Shown here: positions 1 through 9,333 of the stretch, in pieces
Numbering within the stretch: the stretch's first letter is position 1
Layout of the letters: every line of letters begins with the position of its first letter
From: Nitrospirota bacterium
Lineage (GTDB): Bacteria; Nitrospirota; Thermodesulfovibrionia; UBA6902
Assembly: GCA_016217725.1 (NCBI GenBank)
Contig: JACRHB010000170.1
Location: forward strand, 1 to 36,786
DNA length: 36,786 bases
Direction of reading: 5' to 3'
Translations under genes and position numbers: made by a program
The notes under the pieces: model-generated
Told to the model about the DNA's origin: nothing
The model's input: only the letters and a program-made list of their open reading frames with translations
Databases searched by the model: none

Positions 1-117
1 CCACCGAGATCATTTGAGATTAGATGACCGGTAGCATCATCACCCTACCGGTCACTCTATTTTGAGACATTCAATTGATTGTGAGATTTTTGGGTCAGAT
101 TATTGTGAGACGTTACA
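1..117 (-). mobile_element. putative terminus of an IS21-like insertion sequence (rest lies outside the window)
   Basis: Read on the minus strand, MCP homology stops at GGC AAG GGT and the next bases are TGTAACGTCTCACAATAATC...ATCTCACAATCAAT...TGTCTCAAAATAG: a TG-starting end with three spaced direct repeats of CTCA(C/A)AAT, as in IS21-type multiple terminal repeats. A hairpin TGACCGGTAG/CTACCGGTCA lies further in. Confidence 0.5.
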
Positions 118-1260
118 ACCCTTGCCGTGCTCGCCTGCGCGCGCAGCTTCAATCGCCGCGTTCAATGCCAGAAGATTTGTCTGCCTTGCGATCTCCTCGA
201 TAATCGATATCTTGCCCGCTATTTCTTTCATGGCAGAGACCGTCTCGGAAACCGCGCCGCCGCTTTCCTTTGCGTCGGTAGCGGATTTCAATGCTATCTT
301 CCCGGTCTGCTGCGCGTTATCCGCGTTCTGTCGTATATTGGACACCATTTCTTCCATCGAGGACGATACCTCTTCGATCGAACTTGCCTGCTCCGTCGCC
401 CCTTGAGACATCTGCTCCGAGGTTGAGCTCATTTCCTGGCTTCCTGACGCAACGTTGTCCGCCGCAACTTTTACGTCGCCGACAATTTCCCTCAGTTTTT
501 CAACCATGTTTTTCATTGCTGTAAGCAACTGGCCGGTCTCGTCCTTCCCCGTTACTTCAATGTCTGCGGTCAGGTCGCCGTCTGAGAGCTTGTTTGAAAC
601 ACCTACTGCTTTGCCTATCGGCTGCGTAATGCTTCGGGTTATAAAAATGGCGATTGCTATACCGAGCAGCACAGAGAGACCCCCCATCAGAAAGAGTATC
701 CTCTGCACCTTGCCTACGACGGCTATATTGTTTTGCGTGCTTGACTTTGCCTCATCAACCTGGGACTTTTGCAGGTCTTCAACCTTCTCGATTAATTTCT
801 CATGGTCTTCATCTAATTCAACCATCATTTTATCGCCTGCTTCTTTACCCTGTGTGATATAAACATTAGCCATACGTTTTCCGTGTTCATGAAACTCATT
901 AAAAGCCGTCTCCAAATCCTCGACTTCCTTAAGCGCTTTTGTGTCGTTTTCTTTTCTGAACATCTCCTTGAACTTTGCAAGATCCTCTTTTACAACGCCT
1001 GCCGCCTTTTCCGCTTCTTTTATACCGTCAGTGTTATGTGTTAAGGCCGCATCCGTCAGATTCTCTGCGACTTCCGTAACGTTAATGTCCAGCTCATACG
1101 CAGTCATTAAAAACGGCACACTTTCGTTTGCCACCTGTTTTGAACTGTTGTCCACCGCCTTCAGCGATAAAGTGGTCATTAATACGGCTGCCACAAAAAC
1201 CAACAGGACGGCGCCGAAGCCCAGTCCCAGCCTTACTCCAATCTTCATATTCTTAATCAT
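100..1260 (-). pseudogene. methyl-accepting chemotaxis protein, C-terminally truncated in the signalling domain
   Basis: N-terminal TM and 4-helix-bundle-like sensor, HAMP, then the MCP hairpin sequence [20 protein letters not shown] followed by the non-native CNVSQ*; the second half of the signalling domain is missing. Confidence 0.85.
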
Positions 1261-1274
1261 GTCTTCCTCCTTAA

Positions 1275-2102
1275 TTAAAATCTAAAGTTTATACCTGCGA
1301 GGATTGAATAATCCGTCTCAGGTTTGTTTAGTCCGGCTTTACAGCCGAAATCTATGTCAACATTCTCCGACAGAGAATAGATCAGTCCACCGAGAATAAA
1401 TGCGGGATGTGTGTTTGACGCCTTGTCGGCATTCTTTTTAACTCCGATGTTTGCAACGAAGCTGAGTTTTTCAGCAACTTCTACCTGAGATGCAAGCGAT
1501 ACATGCCAGATGTCTTTTCTGTTAGCGTCTTTATCCTCCTCAAGCTTGTATTCGTTGTGCGAATACGCAAGGTTCAGATGAAACGCCCACGGCTCAATCT
1601 CTTTTGTTGTAATAAATGTAATGCCGTAAGACGCCCTGCCGTTTCCCAATCCCTTTTCCTCATCGCCTGTCGGAAAGGTAAGGCCGGGCTTAAGGGCAAA
1701 GCTCAAACCATCGGACTCATACAGCCTCCATTTAACCTCCAGCGACATATCCGCTATCCCGTCTTCATCGGAAACGGTCTCGCCGTCTTCTTTGGTTTTA
1801 GCCCATTGATATGGCAATCCGAGAACGACGTCAATGTTGTCGTTTATTCCGTAAGACACTATAGCTGCAACTTCTACGCCTGTTTCTTTTGTAGTTACGT
1901 CGTCATCTCTTTCCTTGTCATAACCGAATTCGCTGTTGATTTCAAGCTGCATTTTTCCTTTGCCCTGCGTGCCTGCGTCGTCGGTTATTAAAGGATGCGC
2001 GGCAAAAGAAATGCTGTTTACAAACATCGTCAAACTTATTAGAATCAGTGTTGCCGTTAATATTTTTATTGTTTTCATTGAATCTCTATTTCCTCCTTTC
2101 AA
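1275..2102 (-). CDS. outer-membrane transporter-like protein (MetA-pathway of phenol degradation-like family)
   Basis: Signal peptide followed by AHPLITDDAGTQGKGKMQLEINSEFGY and alternating beta-barrel strands ending in ..AGINFRF. Confidence 0.7.
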   Translation of the reverse strand: MKGGNRDSMKTIKILTATLILISLTMFVNSISFAAHPLITDDAGTQGKGKMQLEINSEFGYDKERDDDVTTKETGVEVAAIVSYGINDNIDVVLGLPYQWAKTKEDGETVSDEDGIADMSLEVKWRLYESDGLSFALKPGLTFPTGDEEKGLGNGRASYGITFITTKEIEPWAFHLNLAYSHNEYKLEEDKDANRKDIWHVSLASQVEVAEKLSFVANIGVKKNADKASNTHPAFILGGLIYSLSENVDIDFGCKAGLNKPETDYSILAGINFRF

Positions 2103-2147
2103 GTTATCAAATTTATTTTTCTGATTAATAAAATAATTTATCCCTGC

Positions 2148-4424
2148 CTATCCCCTCACCTCCTCCCGTTCCGCAGATTGAACAAGCCGCGGAACGTCCA
2201 GTATCAAAGCCACGGTCCCGTCTCCTAAAATAGTCGCGCCCGAAATGCCTTCGATATCCTTGTATATTCTTCCGAGATTTTTTAAAACCGTCTGATGTTC
2301 TCCGATGACATGGTCCACAACAAAGCCGACCCTCTGACCCTCGACTCTTACGATCACGATCTGCTCGATGTCAGGGAGGGAGCCCTTTATCATGAACTGC
2401 TCGCGCAAACGGATGTACGGGACTATCTGCCCGCGCACATTGGCGAGATGTCTTCCGTGGGAATTTGCTATGTCCTCACGCGTCAGATCAACACATTCTT
2501 CTACGGACGAAAGCGTCAGCACAAAATATTCCCCTCCGATCTTCACAAGAAGTCCTTCAATAATTGCGAGCGTGAGCGGCAATCTTAATGTAATGGTCGT
2601 GCCGAGGCCTTCCTGACTGTTTATATCTATCGAGCCGCGTAAACTGCTGATGCCTTTACGCACAACGTCCATCCCTACCCCGCGTCCCGATATGTTGGTG
2701 ACGTTTTCCGCAGTTGAGAATCCCGGCGCAAATATGAGTTTGTATATCTCCTTGTCGCTGAGTGTTTGCTCGGAGTTGATCAGGCCTTTCTCTACAGCTT
2801 TCTCTATTATCTTTTCGCGGTTCAATCCGCTGCCGTCATCGCTGATCTCGATGACTATGCTGCCTGCGTCATTAAAGGCATTGAGGCGGATCACGCCTTT
2901 TGCCGGTTTGCCTTTTGAGATGCGCACATCCGGTTTCTCAATGCCGTGATCCGCTGCATTGCGAACCAGATGCATAAGCGGGTCATTGATCTTTTCAGTC
3001 AGGTTTTTGTCCAGCTCGGTTTCGCCGCCGCTGACAGCCAATTCAATGTCTTTACTCATCTCACGGCTGATATCACGGATCACACGGTGGAAGCGGTTGA
3101 AGCTCTCTCCTATGGGGACCATGCGCGCCTGCATGGCCCTGTCGCGGATGTCTTCAATGAGCCGTGACAATGTCGAAGCGGATTCGATCATGTCGATATC
3201 CCCCAGGCGCTGCGCGTTCTGGATTATATTGGCGTTTGCAATAACGAGTTCCCCGACGAGGTTTACGAGTTGATCAAGTTTATTGGTATCGACACGGATG
3301 GTCTTTGCTTCGCGGGCCTGCGCCTCCTTTTGCTTCTTCTGCTTTTCAACAGCGGCGTCCACTACCGGGGGATACGTCATCTTTTCATCTACAACTATTT
3401 CGCCGATCAGAGATTTTCTCTGAGAGCACCCCTCACCCTGACCCTCTCCCTCAAGGGGAGAGGGATATACGGCTTCGGCATTCTGTATCTTTAAGGCCTC
3501 TTCAAGCTCATGAGGGGTAAGAGCGCCGCCCCTTACAAGTATCTCCCCGATCTTTAGGGGCGCTTCAGGAAGGCTGTTGATAAGTTGAATATATTCTTCG
3601 ATCCTGCTGCGGGGAGGCAGTATGCAGATTTTGCAGTCCTCACGCACGAATTCAAACACGTCCTCAATGGTCTGTTTATCAAAGTCGCTTTTGAAATCTA
3701 TCTCAAAGCCGAGGTAGCAGCTTTCCGGGTCCATTTCCGCGGCAGGAGGAACAGCGTCTGTTATAGTGGTAAGGCTGACGATCTCTCCGAGTCTGGTTAA
3801 ATAATTGATAAACGATATGGGATCCATGCCGTTTCGTAATACGTCCTCCCCGAACCTGAGAGAGATATGCCAGTTGCCGCTCTCAACATCTCTGCCATGC
3901 AAAAAGGTCCTCACCCCGTCCCCTGAGCCCGAGGGTTCAGAGGAAGGGTGAGGATAGTTGAGGGAGTTGGGGGAGTTACTGCCCAACTGTGAGGGAGCTG
4001 TGTCATTTATTTTCGTGTTTGATTGTTTATCAGTTGACGTCAGATAAGACTGAAGTTGTCTCAAAAGACCCTCTTCGGCTGTTCGGTCGGATGCGCTTGC
4101 CGGTGTGTCTTTCTCCGCAAGTTCTATTAAATTCGCAATATGATCGCGGCACTTCAAAAGGAGCTCGATCAATTCATTGTCGACTTTAATCTTCCCGCTG
4201 CGGACCTGTTCCAGGACGTTCTCCACTTTATGGGTAAACCGCTCTATGTTTTCAAAGCCGACAATGCCGGAGGAGCCTTTGATCGTATGCGCCGAGCGGA
4301 ACAGGGCGTTTATCGTCTCCTCATCTTCCGGCGCCGCCTCAAGCCGGAGAAGCGCATCTTCCATAGCCTGAAGCAGCTCGGTGCATTCGATCATAAAGGT
4401 CTGGATTACGGGGTCGTCAGCCAT
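2148..4424 (-). CDS. cheA: chemotaxis histidine kinase CheA
   Basis: Hpt domain (SAHTIKGSSG), dimerisation region (TIRVDTNKLDQLVNLVGELVIANA), HATPase motifs (DHGIE, ISDDGSGL, GRGVGMDVV), C-terminal CheW-like domain. Confidence 0.95.
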   Translation of the reverse strand: MADDPVIQTFMIECTELLQAMEDALLRLEAAPEDEETINALFRSAHTIKGSSGIVGFENIERFTHKVENVLEQVRSGKIKVDNELIELLLKCRDHIANLIELAEKDTPASASDRTAEEGLLRQLQSYLTSTDKQSNTKINDTAPSQLGSNSPNSLNYPHPSSEPSGSGDGVRTFLHGRDVESGNWHISLRFGEDVLRNGMDPISFINYLTRLGEIVSLTTITDAVPPAAEMDPESCYLGFEIDFKSDFDKQTIEDVFEFVREDCKICILPPRSRIEEYIQLINSLPEAPLKIGEILVRGGALTPHELEEALKIQNAEAVYPSPLEGEGQGEGCSQRKSLIGEIVVDEKMTYPPVVDAAVEKQKKQKEAQAREAKTIRVDTNKLDQLVNLVGELVIANANIIQNAQRLGDIDMIESASTLSRLIEDIRDRAMQARMVPIGESFNRFHRVIRDISREMSKDIELAVSGGETELDKNLTEKINDPLMHLVRNAADHGIEKPDVRISKGKPAKGVIRLNAFNDAGSIVIEISDDGSGLNREKIIEKAVEKGLINSEQTLSDKEIYKLIFAPGFSTAENVTNISGRGVGMDVVRKGISSLRGSIDINSQEGLGTTITLRLPLTLAIIEGLLVKIGGEYFVLTLSSVEECVDLTREDIANSHGRHLANVRGQIVPYIRLREQFMIKGSLPDIEQIVIVRVEGQRVGFVVDHVIGEHQTVLKNLGRIYKDIEGISGATILGDGTVALILDVPRLVQSAEREEVRG

Positions 4425-4430
4425 TATCCT

Positions 4431-4724
4431 TCAAAAAACCTCCCCATGCATGTTGTATAATTCCAAAACCGAAGACGTCGCTTCACTATGCGACGTAATC
4501 CTCATAATTTTTCCTGAGTAAATCGCTTCCCTCTTTGTCAGGAATAATAACTGGAATCCCGCTGAATCCATTTCGCTGACCTGCGAGAGATCAATTTCGA
4601 GTTTCGAGCAGTTTTCAAGATTGTAAAGAAGATGTCTTTTAAGCTCGGCTGATGTAAGAACAGTCATCTCGCCTTCTATGGCCAGCTTATATAAGCCGTT
4701 ATTTCTTTCTACGTTGACTGTCAT
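4431..4724 (-). CDS. STAS-domain protein (anti-sigma factor antagonist-like)
   Basis: 97 aa; LEIDLSQVSEMDSAGFQLLFLTKREA is a typical STAS phosphoacceptor-serine region. Confidence 0.8.
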   Translation of the reverse strand: MTVNVERNNGLYKLAIEGEMTVLTSAELKRHLLYNLENCSKLEIDLSQVSEMDSAGFQLLFLTKREAIYSGKIMRITSHSEATSSVLELYNMHGEVF

Positions 4725-4728
4725 ATTT

Positions 4729-4853
4729 CTTTAAAAATCTCCCCTAACCCCTCTTTGCCAAAGAGGGGGAACACCCCCCTAACCCCTCTTGATAGAGGGG
4801 AACTCTCTCCCCCTTTGTAAAAGGGGGATAAAGGGGGATTTTGTAAATAATAA
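4729..4853. repeat. composite palindromic repeat, copy 1
   Basis: TCTCCCCTAACCCCTCTTTGCCAAAGAGGGGG..CCCCTCTTGATAGAGGGG..CCCCCTTTGTAAAAGGGGGATAAAGGGGGATTTT; three successive palindromes. Confidence 0.85.
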
Positions 4854-4870
4854 ATTCTCATTTTCATTCC

Positions 4871-5239
4871 TCACGGCAATATAAGCTTCTCCACTGCCGA
4901 GAGCATCTGCTCGGGTTTAAACGGTTTTACCACCCACGCCTTTGCGCCCGCCGCCTTGCCTTCCTGCTTCTTTGCTTCCTGTGATTCGGTCGTGAGCATG
5001 ATGATCGGAGTGAACTTGTAAGCCGGGTGCTGTTTGACCGTCTTTAAAAAAGCAATTCCGTCCATGTTCGGCATGTTGACGTCGCAGACAATCAGGTGAA
5101 CCTTCTGCCCTGTTAATTTGTTCAATGCGTCCTTGCCGTCGCAGGCCTCAAGCACTTCGTACCCTGCCTTCTTTAATGTTATTCCGACCACCTGTCTTAT
5201 CGACGCCGAATCGTCTATGGTCATTATTGTCTTAGCCAT
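4871..5239 (-). CDS. cheY: CheY-like single-domain response regulator
   Basis: MAKTIMTIDDSASIRQVVGITLKKAGYEV... VCDVNMPNMDGIAFL ... VVKPFKPEQML; complete receiver domain. Confidence 0.9.
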   Translation of the reverse strand: MAKTIMTIDDSASIRQVVGITLKKAGYEVLEACDGKDALNKLTGQKVHLIVCDVNMPNMDGIAFLKTVKQHPAYKFTPIIMLTTESQEAKKQEGKAAGAKAWVVKPFKPEQMLSAVEKLILP

Positions 5240-5249
5240 GCTGCCCTCC

Positions 5250-5374
5250 TTTAAAAAATCTCCCCTGACCCCTCTTTGTCAAAGAGGGGAACGCACCCTT
5301 TAATCTCCATTTGATAGAGGAGAAATTTCCCCCTTTGTAAAAGGGGGATAAAGGGGGATTTTGCAACAAATAAA
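5250..5374. repeat. composite palindromic repeat, copy 2 (direct orientation relative to 4729-4853)
   Basis: Same module order and flanks as copy 1: TTTAAAAAATCTCCCCTGACCCCTCTTTGTCAAAGAGGGG ... CCCCCTTTGTAAAAGGGGGATAAAGGGGGATTTTG. Confidence 0.85.
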
Positions 5375-5405
5375 TGTTCACTCCTATTTCCAAATGCCAT
5401 AATTT

Positions 5406-6740
5406 CTAAAAAAACGTGACATCTCCTCCATCCGGTTTATTATTTGCCCCGACCGCCTGCAGTTGTCTTTTGTTGGATGTGATGCTGCGCACCTCATGAT
5501 GTATATCCCTCTGTTTTTCCATGGTGTAATATCCGAGAACGGTATCCATGTTGAAATCAGGCAGGCTGCACGAAGGTTCACATGGGACAAATTTGTTGAT
5601 GCAGACCTTGAGGTCTTCAATATACGCTTCAATGTCGGACATGCATCGGATTACAAGCTCGATCTGCTGCCTGGTTATATCCTGGAATTGTATATTGGCA
5701 AGCAGCTCCATAATCTTGGTTGCAACCTTCCGACTGCTTATCTCAACCTGTTCGATTATCAGTTGTTTAAAGCCGTCCAGTTGCTCGTAGCTGTTGCCGA
5801 GATTAAGAAGCTGCGCCTCAAGATTTTTAAGAAGCTCCGTCTCCTTTTCATTTGAGCGGTTGACCAGCCTGTCGGCAAATTGTGTTTCTATCCGTTTTGC
5901 CATGTCTGTAATTGCCTTGCCGATCTGACTTGCCGCCTCTTCCGACCGGTTGGAAAGCTCCCGCACTTTTTCAGCCACTATCGCAAAGCCTTTTCCCCGC
6001 TCTCCTGCATGCGCCGCCTCTATTGCCGCATTCAGCGCCAGGAGGTTGGTCTGGTCGCTGATATTTTTGATCAGAGTCACCAGCGTTATCATGGAGTTGG
6101 CTTTATCGGAAAGGGCGAAGGCTTTTTTATAATCTTCTTCCAGTTCTTTCATACGTTTTTCAACATAATCGCGCAGGCTCATAATAGTGCTTTTATTCTC
6201 CGAAATCGTCATGTGAGACGCCTTTGCAAGCAGCTCGCTCTGATCGCGCAGCGCGGCAAGCGTATTGATCATATCCGTCATGGATTGGTCTATGCCCTGA
6301 GCCTGTGCAATGATCCGGCCGGCTGCGGAGTCGGTCTCTTTTACTACATCCTCAAGATGCGCGGTGGTAAGCCTGTCCAATTCCTGCTGGGCCTTAAAAT
6401 AATGAAACAGCTTGCGCTGTTTTATTTTATTGTGTTCACATTCCTCTACAAACGAGATCAGTAAACGATTCTCTTGGGTCGCCGCTCTTGTCAGAGGTTT
6501 TGCGATGATCTTTATAATAACGAGGGAACATGTTCCCGCCGCAAATACCACCCAAAAGAGATCATCTATGATGTTGTTGCACGCTAAGAACGGGACCCGG
6601 ATGTAGTTATCAAATGAATATGCCATCACTGAAGTTATTACGACTGTAAGCGTGATATGGAAAGGCAGCAGGCGCTTGAATTTCGGCAGGTCGATGAAAA
6701 GCAGGCCGTCATAAGAAATTTCATTATTTTCATTCGTCAT
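5406..6740 (-). CDS. methyl-accepting chemotaxis protein-like transducer
   Basis: Two N-terminal TM helices, MCP hairpin ([47 protein letters not shown]), C-terminal [13 protein letters not shown] segment. Confidence 0.9.
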   Translation of the reverse strand: MTNENNEISYDGLLFIDLPKFKRLLPFHITLTVVITSVMAYSFDNYIRVPFLACNNIIDDLFWVVFAAGTCSLVIIKIIAKPLTRAATQENRLLISFVEECEHNKIKQRKLFHYFKAQQELDRLTTAHLEDVVKETDSAAGRIIAQAQGIDQSMTDMINTLAALRDQSELLAKASHMTISENKSTIMSLRDYVEKRMKELEEDYKKAFALSDKANSMITLVTLIKNISDQTNLLALNAAIEAAHAGERGKGFAIVAEKVRELSNRSEEAASQIGKAITDMAKRIETQFADRLVNRSNEKETELLKNLEAQLLNLGNSYEQLDGFKQLIIEQVEISSRKVATKIMELLANIQFQDITRQQIELVIRCMSDIEAYIEDLKVCINKFVPCEPSCSLPDFNMDTVLGYYTMEKQRDIHHEVRSITSNKRQLQAVGANNKPDGGDVTFF

Positions 6741-6791
6741 AATACCCGGCTTTGACCGTTAATGAGAAATTTATCGGAGCATTTGAATTGT

Positions 6792-6834
6792 GACTAAATA
6801 GGAATAACCCCGAATCTTAGTCTCGAAAAAGCCG
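6792..6834. promoter_or_regulatory. candidate shared operator/promoter motif, copy A
   Basis: ACTAAATAGGAATAACCCCGAATCTTAGTCTCGAAAAAGCC; resembles copies at 7703 and 9239. Confidence 0.4.
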
Positions 6835-6883
6835 GTTTTAATCGAAAACACAAATTATTTCGAGTATGTTTATAAACTACGGT

Positions 6884-6958
6884 CAGTTGTCATTCCCGCA
6901 AGAGAAGCGCGTCGGGAATCTTTCTGAAAAAAGATTCCGGACAAGCCGGAATGACAGA
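6884..6958. repeat. dispersed REP-like repeat (GTCATTCCCGC...GCCGGAATGACA)
   Basis: GTCATTCCCGCAAGAGAAGCGCGTCGGGAATC...AAGATTCCGGACAAGCCGGAATGACAG; related copies at 25594, 30173 and 32124. Confidence 0.85.
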
Positions 6959-7042
6959 AAAAGGCTCTCCTCCCCCCGGAGGGAGAGGAGGGAGTTGAGG
7001 GAGCTGATGCAAATTATCAGTAATTCGAAAATATCTAAAAAC

Positions 7043-7696
7043 TCAAATAGAGGTTATTCCTTCCCGGATTGCATATTTTGTAAGCTGCGCCACGCTGTGC
7101 ATGTTTAATTTCTTCATTATCTGCTGGCGGTGCGAGTCTATTGTTTTAGCGCTGACGTCAAGACACGAGGCTATCTGCTTGGTGGATTTGCCTTCCGCCA
7201 GCAGTTGGAGCACTTCTCTTTCCCGGTCCGTTAATTCCGAATAGAGAGGGTGTTTCGACAACTTTTTATTTATGACGTCCTGGATTTCCACGCTTATATA
7301 AGAACAACCCCTTTTCACTGTATGGATGGCGTCGATAAGCTCGGAAAAGGCCGCCTCTTTCAACACGTAGCCCGACGCCCCCGCCTTGAGCATTTCCGAG
7401 ACAAGCCTTTTATCGGAGTGTATCGATAAAGCAATTATCTTCACGCCCGGACAGTTTTTAATAATCCGGCGTGTGGCTTCGATCCCGTTCAATTCCGGCA
7501 TGCCGATATCCATTATAATGATATCGGGCCGCATCTCTTTAACTAAACGCACGGCCGTTCTTCCGTCTCCGGCCTCGCCGATCACCTCCAGGCCGCCCTT
7601 TTTTTCAAGCATTGCGCGCAGCCCTTCACGCATAATCCGGTGATCGTCGGCTAAAAATATTTTTATGCTCATGTGAATATTAGACGGGAAAATCAT
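7043..7696 (-). CDS. NarL/LuxR-family response regulator
   Basis: Receiver (IKIFLADDHRIMREGL..MDIGMPELNGIEATR) plus LuxR HTH (LTDREREVLQLLAEGKSTKQIASCLDVSAKTIDSHRQQIMKKL). The start may be the internal Met of MSIKIF. Confidence 0.92.
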   Translation of the reverse strand: MIFPSNIHMSIKIFLADDHRIMREGLRAMLEKKGGLEVIGEAGDGRTAVRLVKEMRPDIIIMDIGMPELNGIEATRRIIKNCPGVKIIALSIHSDKRLVSEMLKAGASGYVLKEAAFSELIDAIHTVKRGCSYISVEIQDVINKKLSKHPLYSELTDREREVLQLLAEGKSTKQIASCLDVSAKTIDSHRQQIMKKLNMHSVAQLTKYAIREGITSI

Positions 7697-7702
7697 AAAT
7701 TT

Positions 7703-7745
7703 ACTAAATAGGGGAATCCCTGATTGTTCACTTCGGAAAGGCTGA
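7703..7745. promoter_or_regulatory. candidate shared operator/promoter motif, copy B
   Basis: ACTAAATAGGGGAATCCCTGATTGTTCACTTCGGAAAGGCTGA just upstream of the regulator at 7043-7696. Confidence 0.45.
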
Positions 7746-7762
7746 ATTTTGTGACAGGTATT

Positions 7763-9169
7763 TTATCTCTTAAACAGCAAGATAAAATATTTCTGAAGAC
7801 ACGCGAGGTTTTTCTTTGAAATATTATTGAAGCGGATGCCTATTAAATAATCTGCAACCGGTTTTTGTTCATTTACGGTGCGCTGGCCTGGAAAAGCACC
7901 GATCTTTCTGCACCAAACGACCACACCCTCAAGATCAATCCGTCCGGCTTTGTTTGTTTTTTTGTCGACTCCGGGCAGATAAAGTTTAATCTTTAAAACC
8001 GTGTTGGCGCTGACAGGTCTTGTACTCGACAAGCTGAGACCTGAAAAACTTATATCAAAGGTATTGCCGGAAAACATCCCGTTATTATTTGTTCCGCCTT
8101 TGATTTTTATTAGCGTCTGGATCCTCGGGTATTTTCTCCTTTCCAAAAAACCTTTGCTTCCAGCAGCTCTAGTTTCGTCTTTCGTAAAATCTGCTGCGCC
8201 ATTATATAATACGGTCTGGTTTCGACCCCGGTCCTTCGCCCGGTATAAGGCTTTATCGGCAAGACTTACAAGGTGCTCTTCCCCGTTAAGGTCCCCATGG
8301 GCGTTGTAAGTGGCGATCCCGAGACTTATAGTGATCCCTAAAGTTTTCCTTCCTATTTTAAAATCAAAAGCGCCTACCAGCTCCCGCAGTCTCTCCGCTT
8401 TTAAATATGCGTCTTCCCGGGTCGTATAAGGGAGCATGATGACAAATTCTTCGCCCCCGTATCTTACAACCTTGTCCGCGTCACGAACATTATTTTTCAG
8501 GATATCCGCAATCTGCGATAAAATCATATCTCCCCACTGGTGACCGTACGTATCATTGACTGCCTTGAAATAATCTATGTCGATCATTACGCAGGACAGC
8601 GGAAACTTATATCGCTTCGCCAGGTTGTATTGGTCGTGAAGGAGCTCTCTGAAAAACCGGTAATTATAAAGACCGGTTAACCCGTCTTTAATCGAAAGCT
8701 CTCTCAGTAGGACGTTTTTATTGTCCAGTTTTTTAACCAGATCGTTGATCTTATCGTTTAATGCCGTAAGCTTTCTGTTTTTCTCCTCGGAATTCCGAAT
8801 GGCTAAAGTAAGCTCTTCTTCCTTTGTTTTGAGCTGAAACATCAGATTGTTGAAATCTTCGCCGATCTGCAGAATAGCGCTCCCTTCAGTTGCCTTCTTA
8901 TATACTTTACACTTCTGGCAGTCGCCGAATTTCTTGGCAAACTCGCCCTGGGGTTCCCCTTTGCAGAAGGTGCCGGAGATCTGCCAGCACCTCAGGTTCG
9001 CTGACTTATATGACGGGCATCGAATATTTGAACAATTCATCTCTTCCCAGCAGTTGCACAACCGGGGATTCTCAAAAAAATACCAGCCCTTCTCGCTTAA
9101 GGCGTTTAAAAGCAGTTTCCGTATTTCATTTGAAATCCTGACAGGATATTTATCATCCGGCTTTTTCAT
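7763..9169 (-). CDS. diguanylate cyclase with N-terminal Cys-rich two-CW-like domain and C-terminal PilZ domain
   Basis: CWEEMNCSNIRCPSYKSANLRCW..C..C..CQKC; GGDEF domain with RYGGEEF and an RDAD I-site; PilZ motifs RRKYPR and DISFSG. Confidence 0.88.
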   Translation of the reverse strand: MKKPDDKYPVRISNEIRKLLLNALSEKGWYFFENPRLCNCWEEMNCSNIRCPSYKSANLRCWQISGTFCKGEPQGEFAKKFGDCQKCKVYKKATEGSAILQIGEDFNNLMFQLKTKEEELTLAIRNSEEKNRKLTALNDKINDLVKKLDNKNVLLRELSIKDGLTGLYNYRFFRELLHDQYNLAKRYKFPLSCVMIDIDYFKAVNDTYGHQWGDMILSQIADILKNNVRDADKVVRYGGEEFVIMLPYTTREDAYLKAERLRELVGAFDFKIGRKTLGITISLGIATYNAHGDLNGEEHLVSLADKALYRAKDRGRNQTVLYNGAADFTKDETRAAGSKGFLERRKYPRIQTLIKIKGGTNNNGMFSGNTFDISFSGLSLSSTRPVSANTVLKIKLYLPGVDKKTNKAGRIDLEGVVVWCRKIGAFPGQRTVNEQKPVADYLIGIRFNNISKKNLACLQKYFILLFKR

Positions 9170-9238
9170 ATTCCCCCTGTTTTTCCCCTACCACAATATT
9201 CGGCAGATTATACAATCTTCTTAAAACCTTGCAGGTCC

Positions 9239-9281
9239 CGTAAATAGGGTAATCCCTGATTTTCGGCTTCGATAAGGATGA
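9239..9281. promoter_or_regulatory. candidate shared operator/promoter motif, copy C
   Basis: CGTAAATAGGGTAATCCCTGATTTTCGGCTTCGATAAGGATGA in the divergent intergenic region. Confidence 0.45.
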
Positions 9282-9333
9282 TTCTTCGACTTAAGGGGAA
9301 ATCCGTCAAGCATCTTTAACCGACTCTGTTATA

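Noticed and set aside
62-426. Short plus-strand ORFs at the left end
   Set aside because: Antisense to the MCP or within the putative IS terminus; no supporting features.
5880-6464. 194-aa plus-strand ORF opposite the MCP-like gene
   Set aside because: Lies entirely antisense to a well-supported coding region, and no recognisable motifs are seen.
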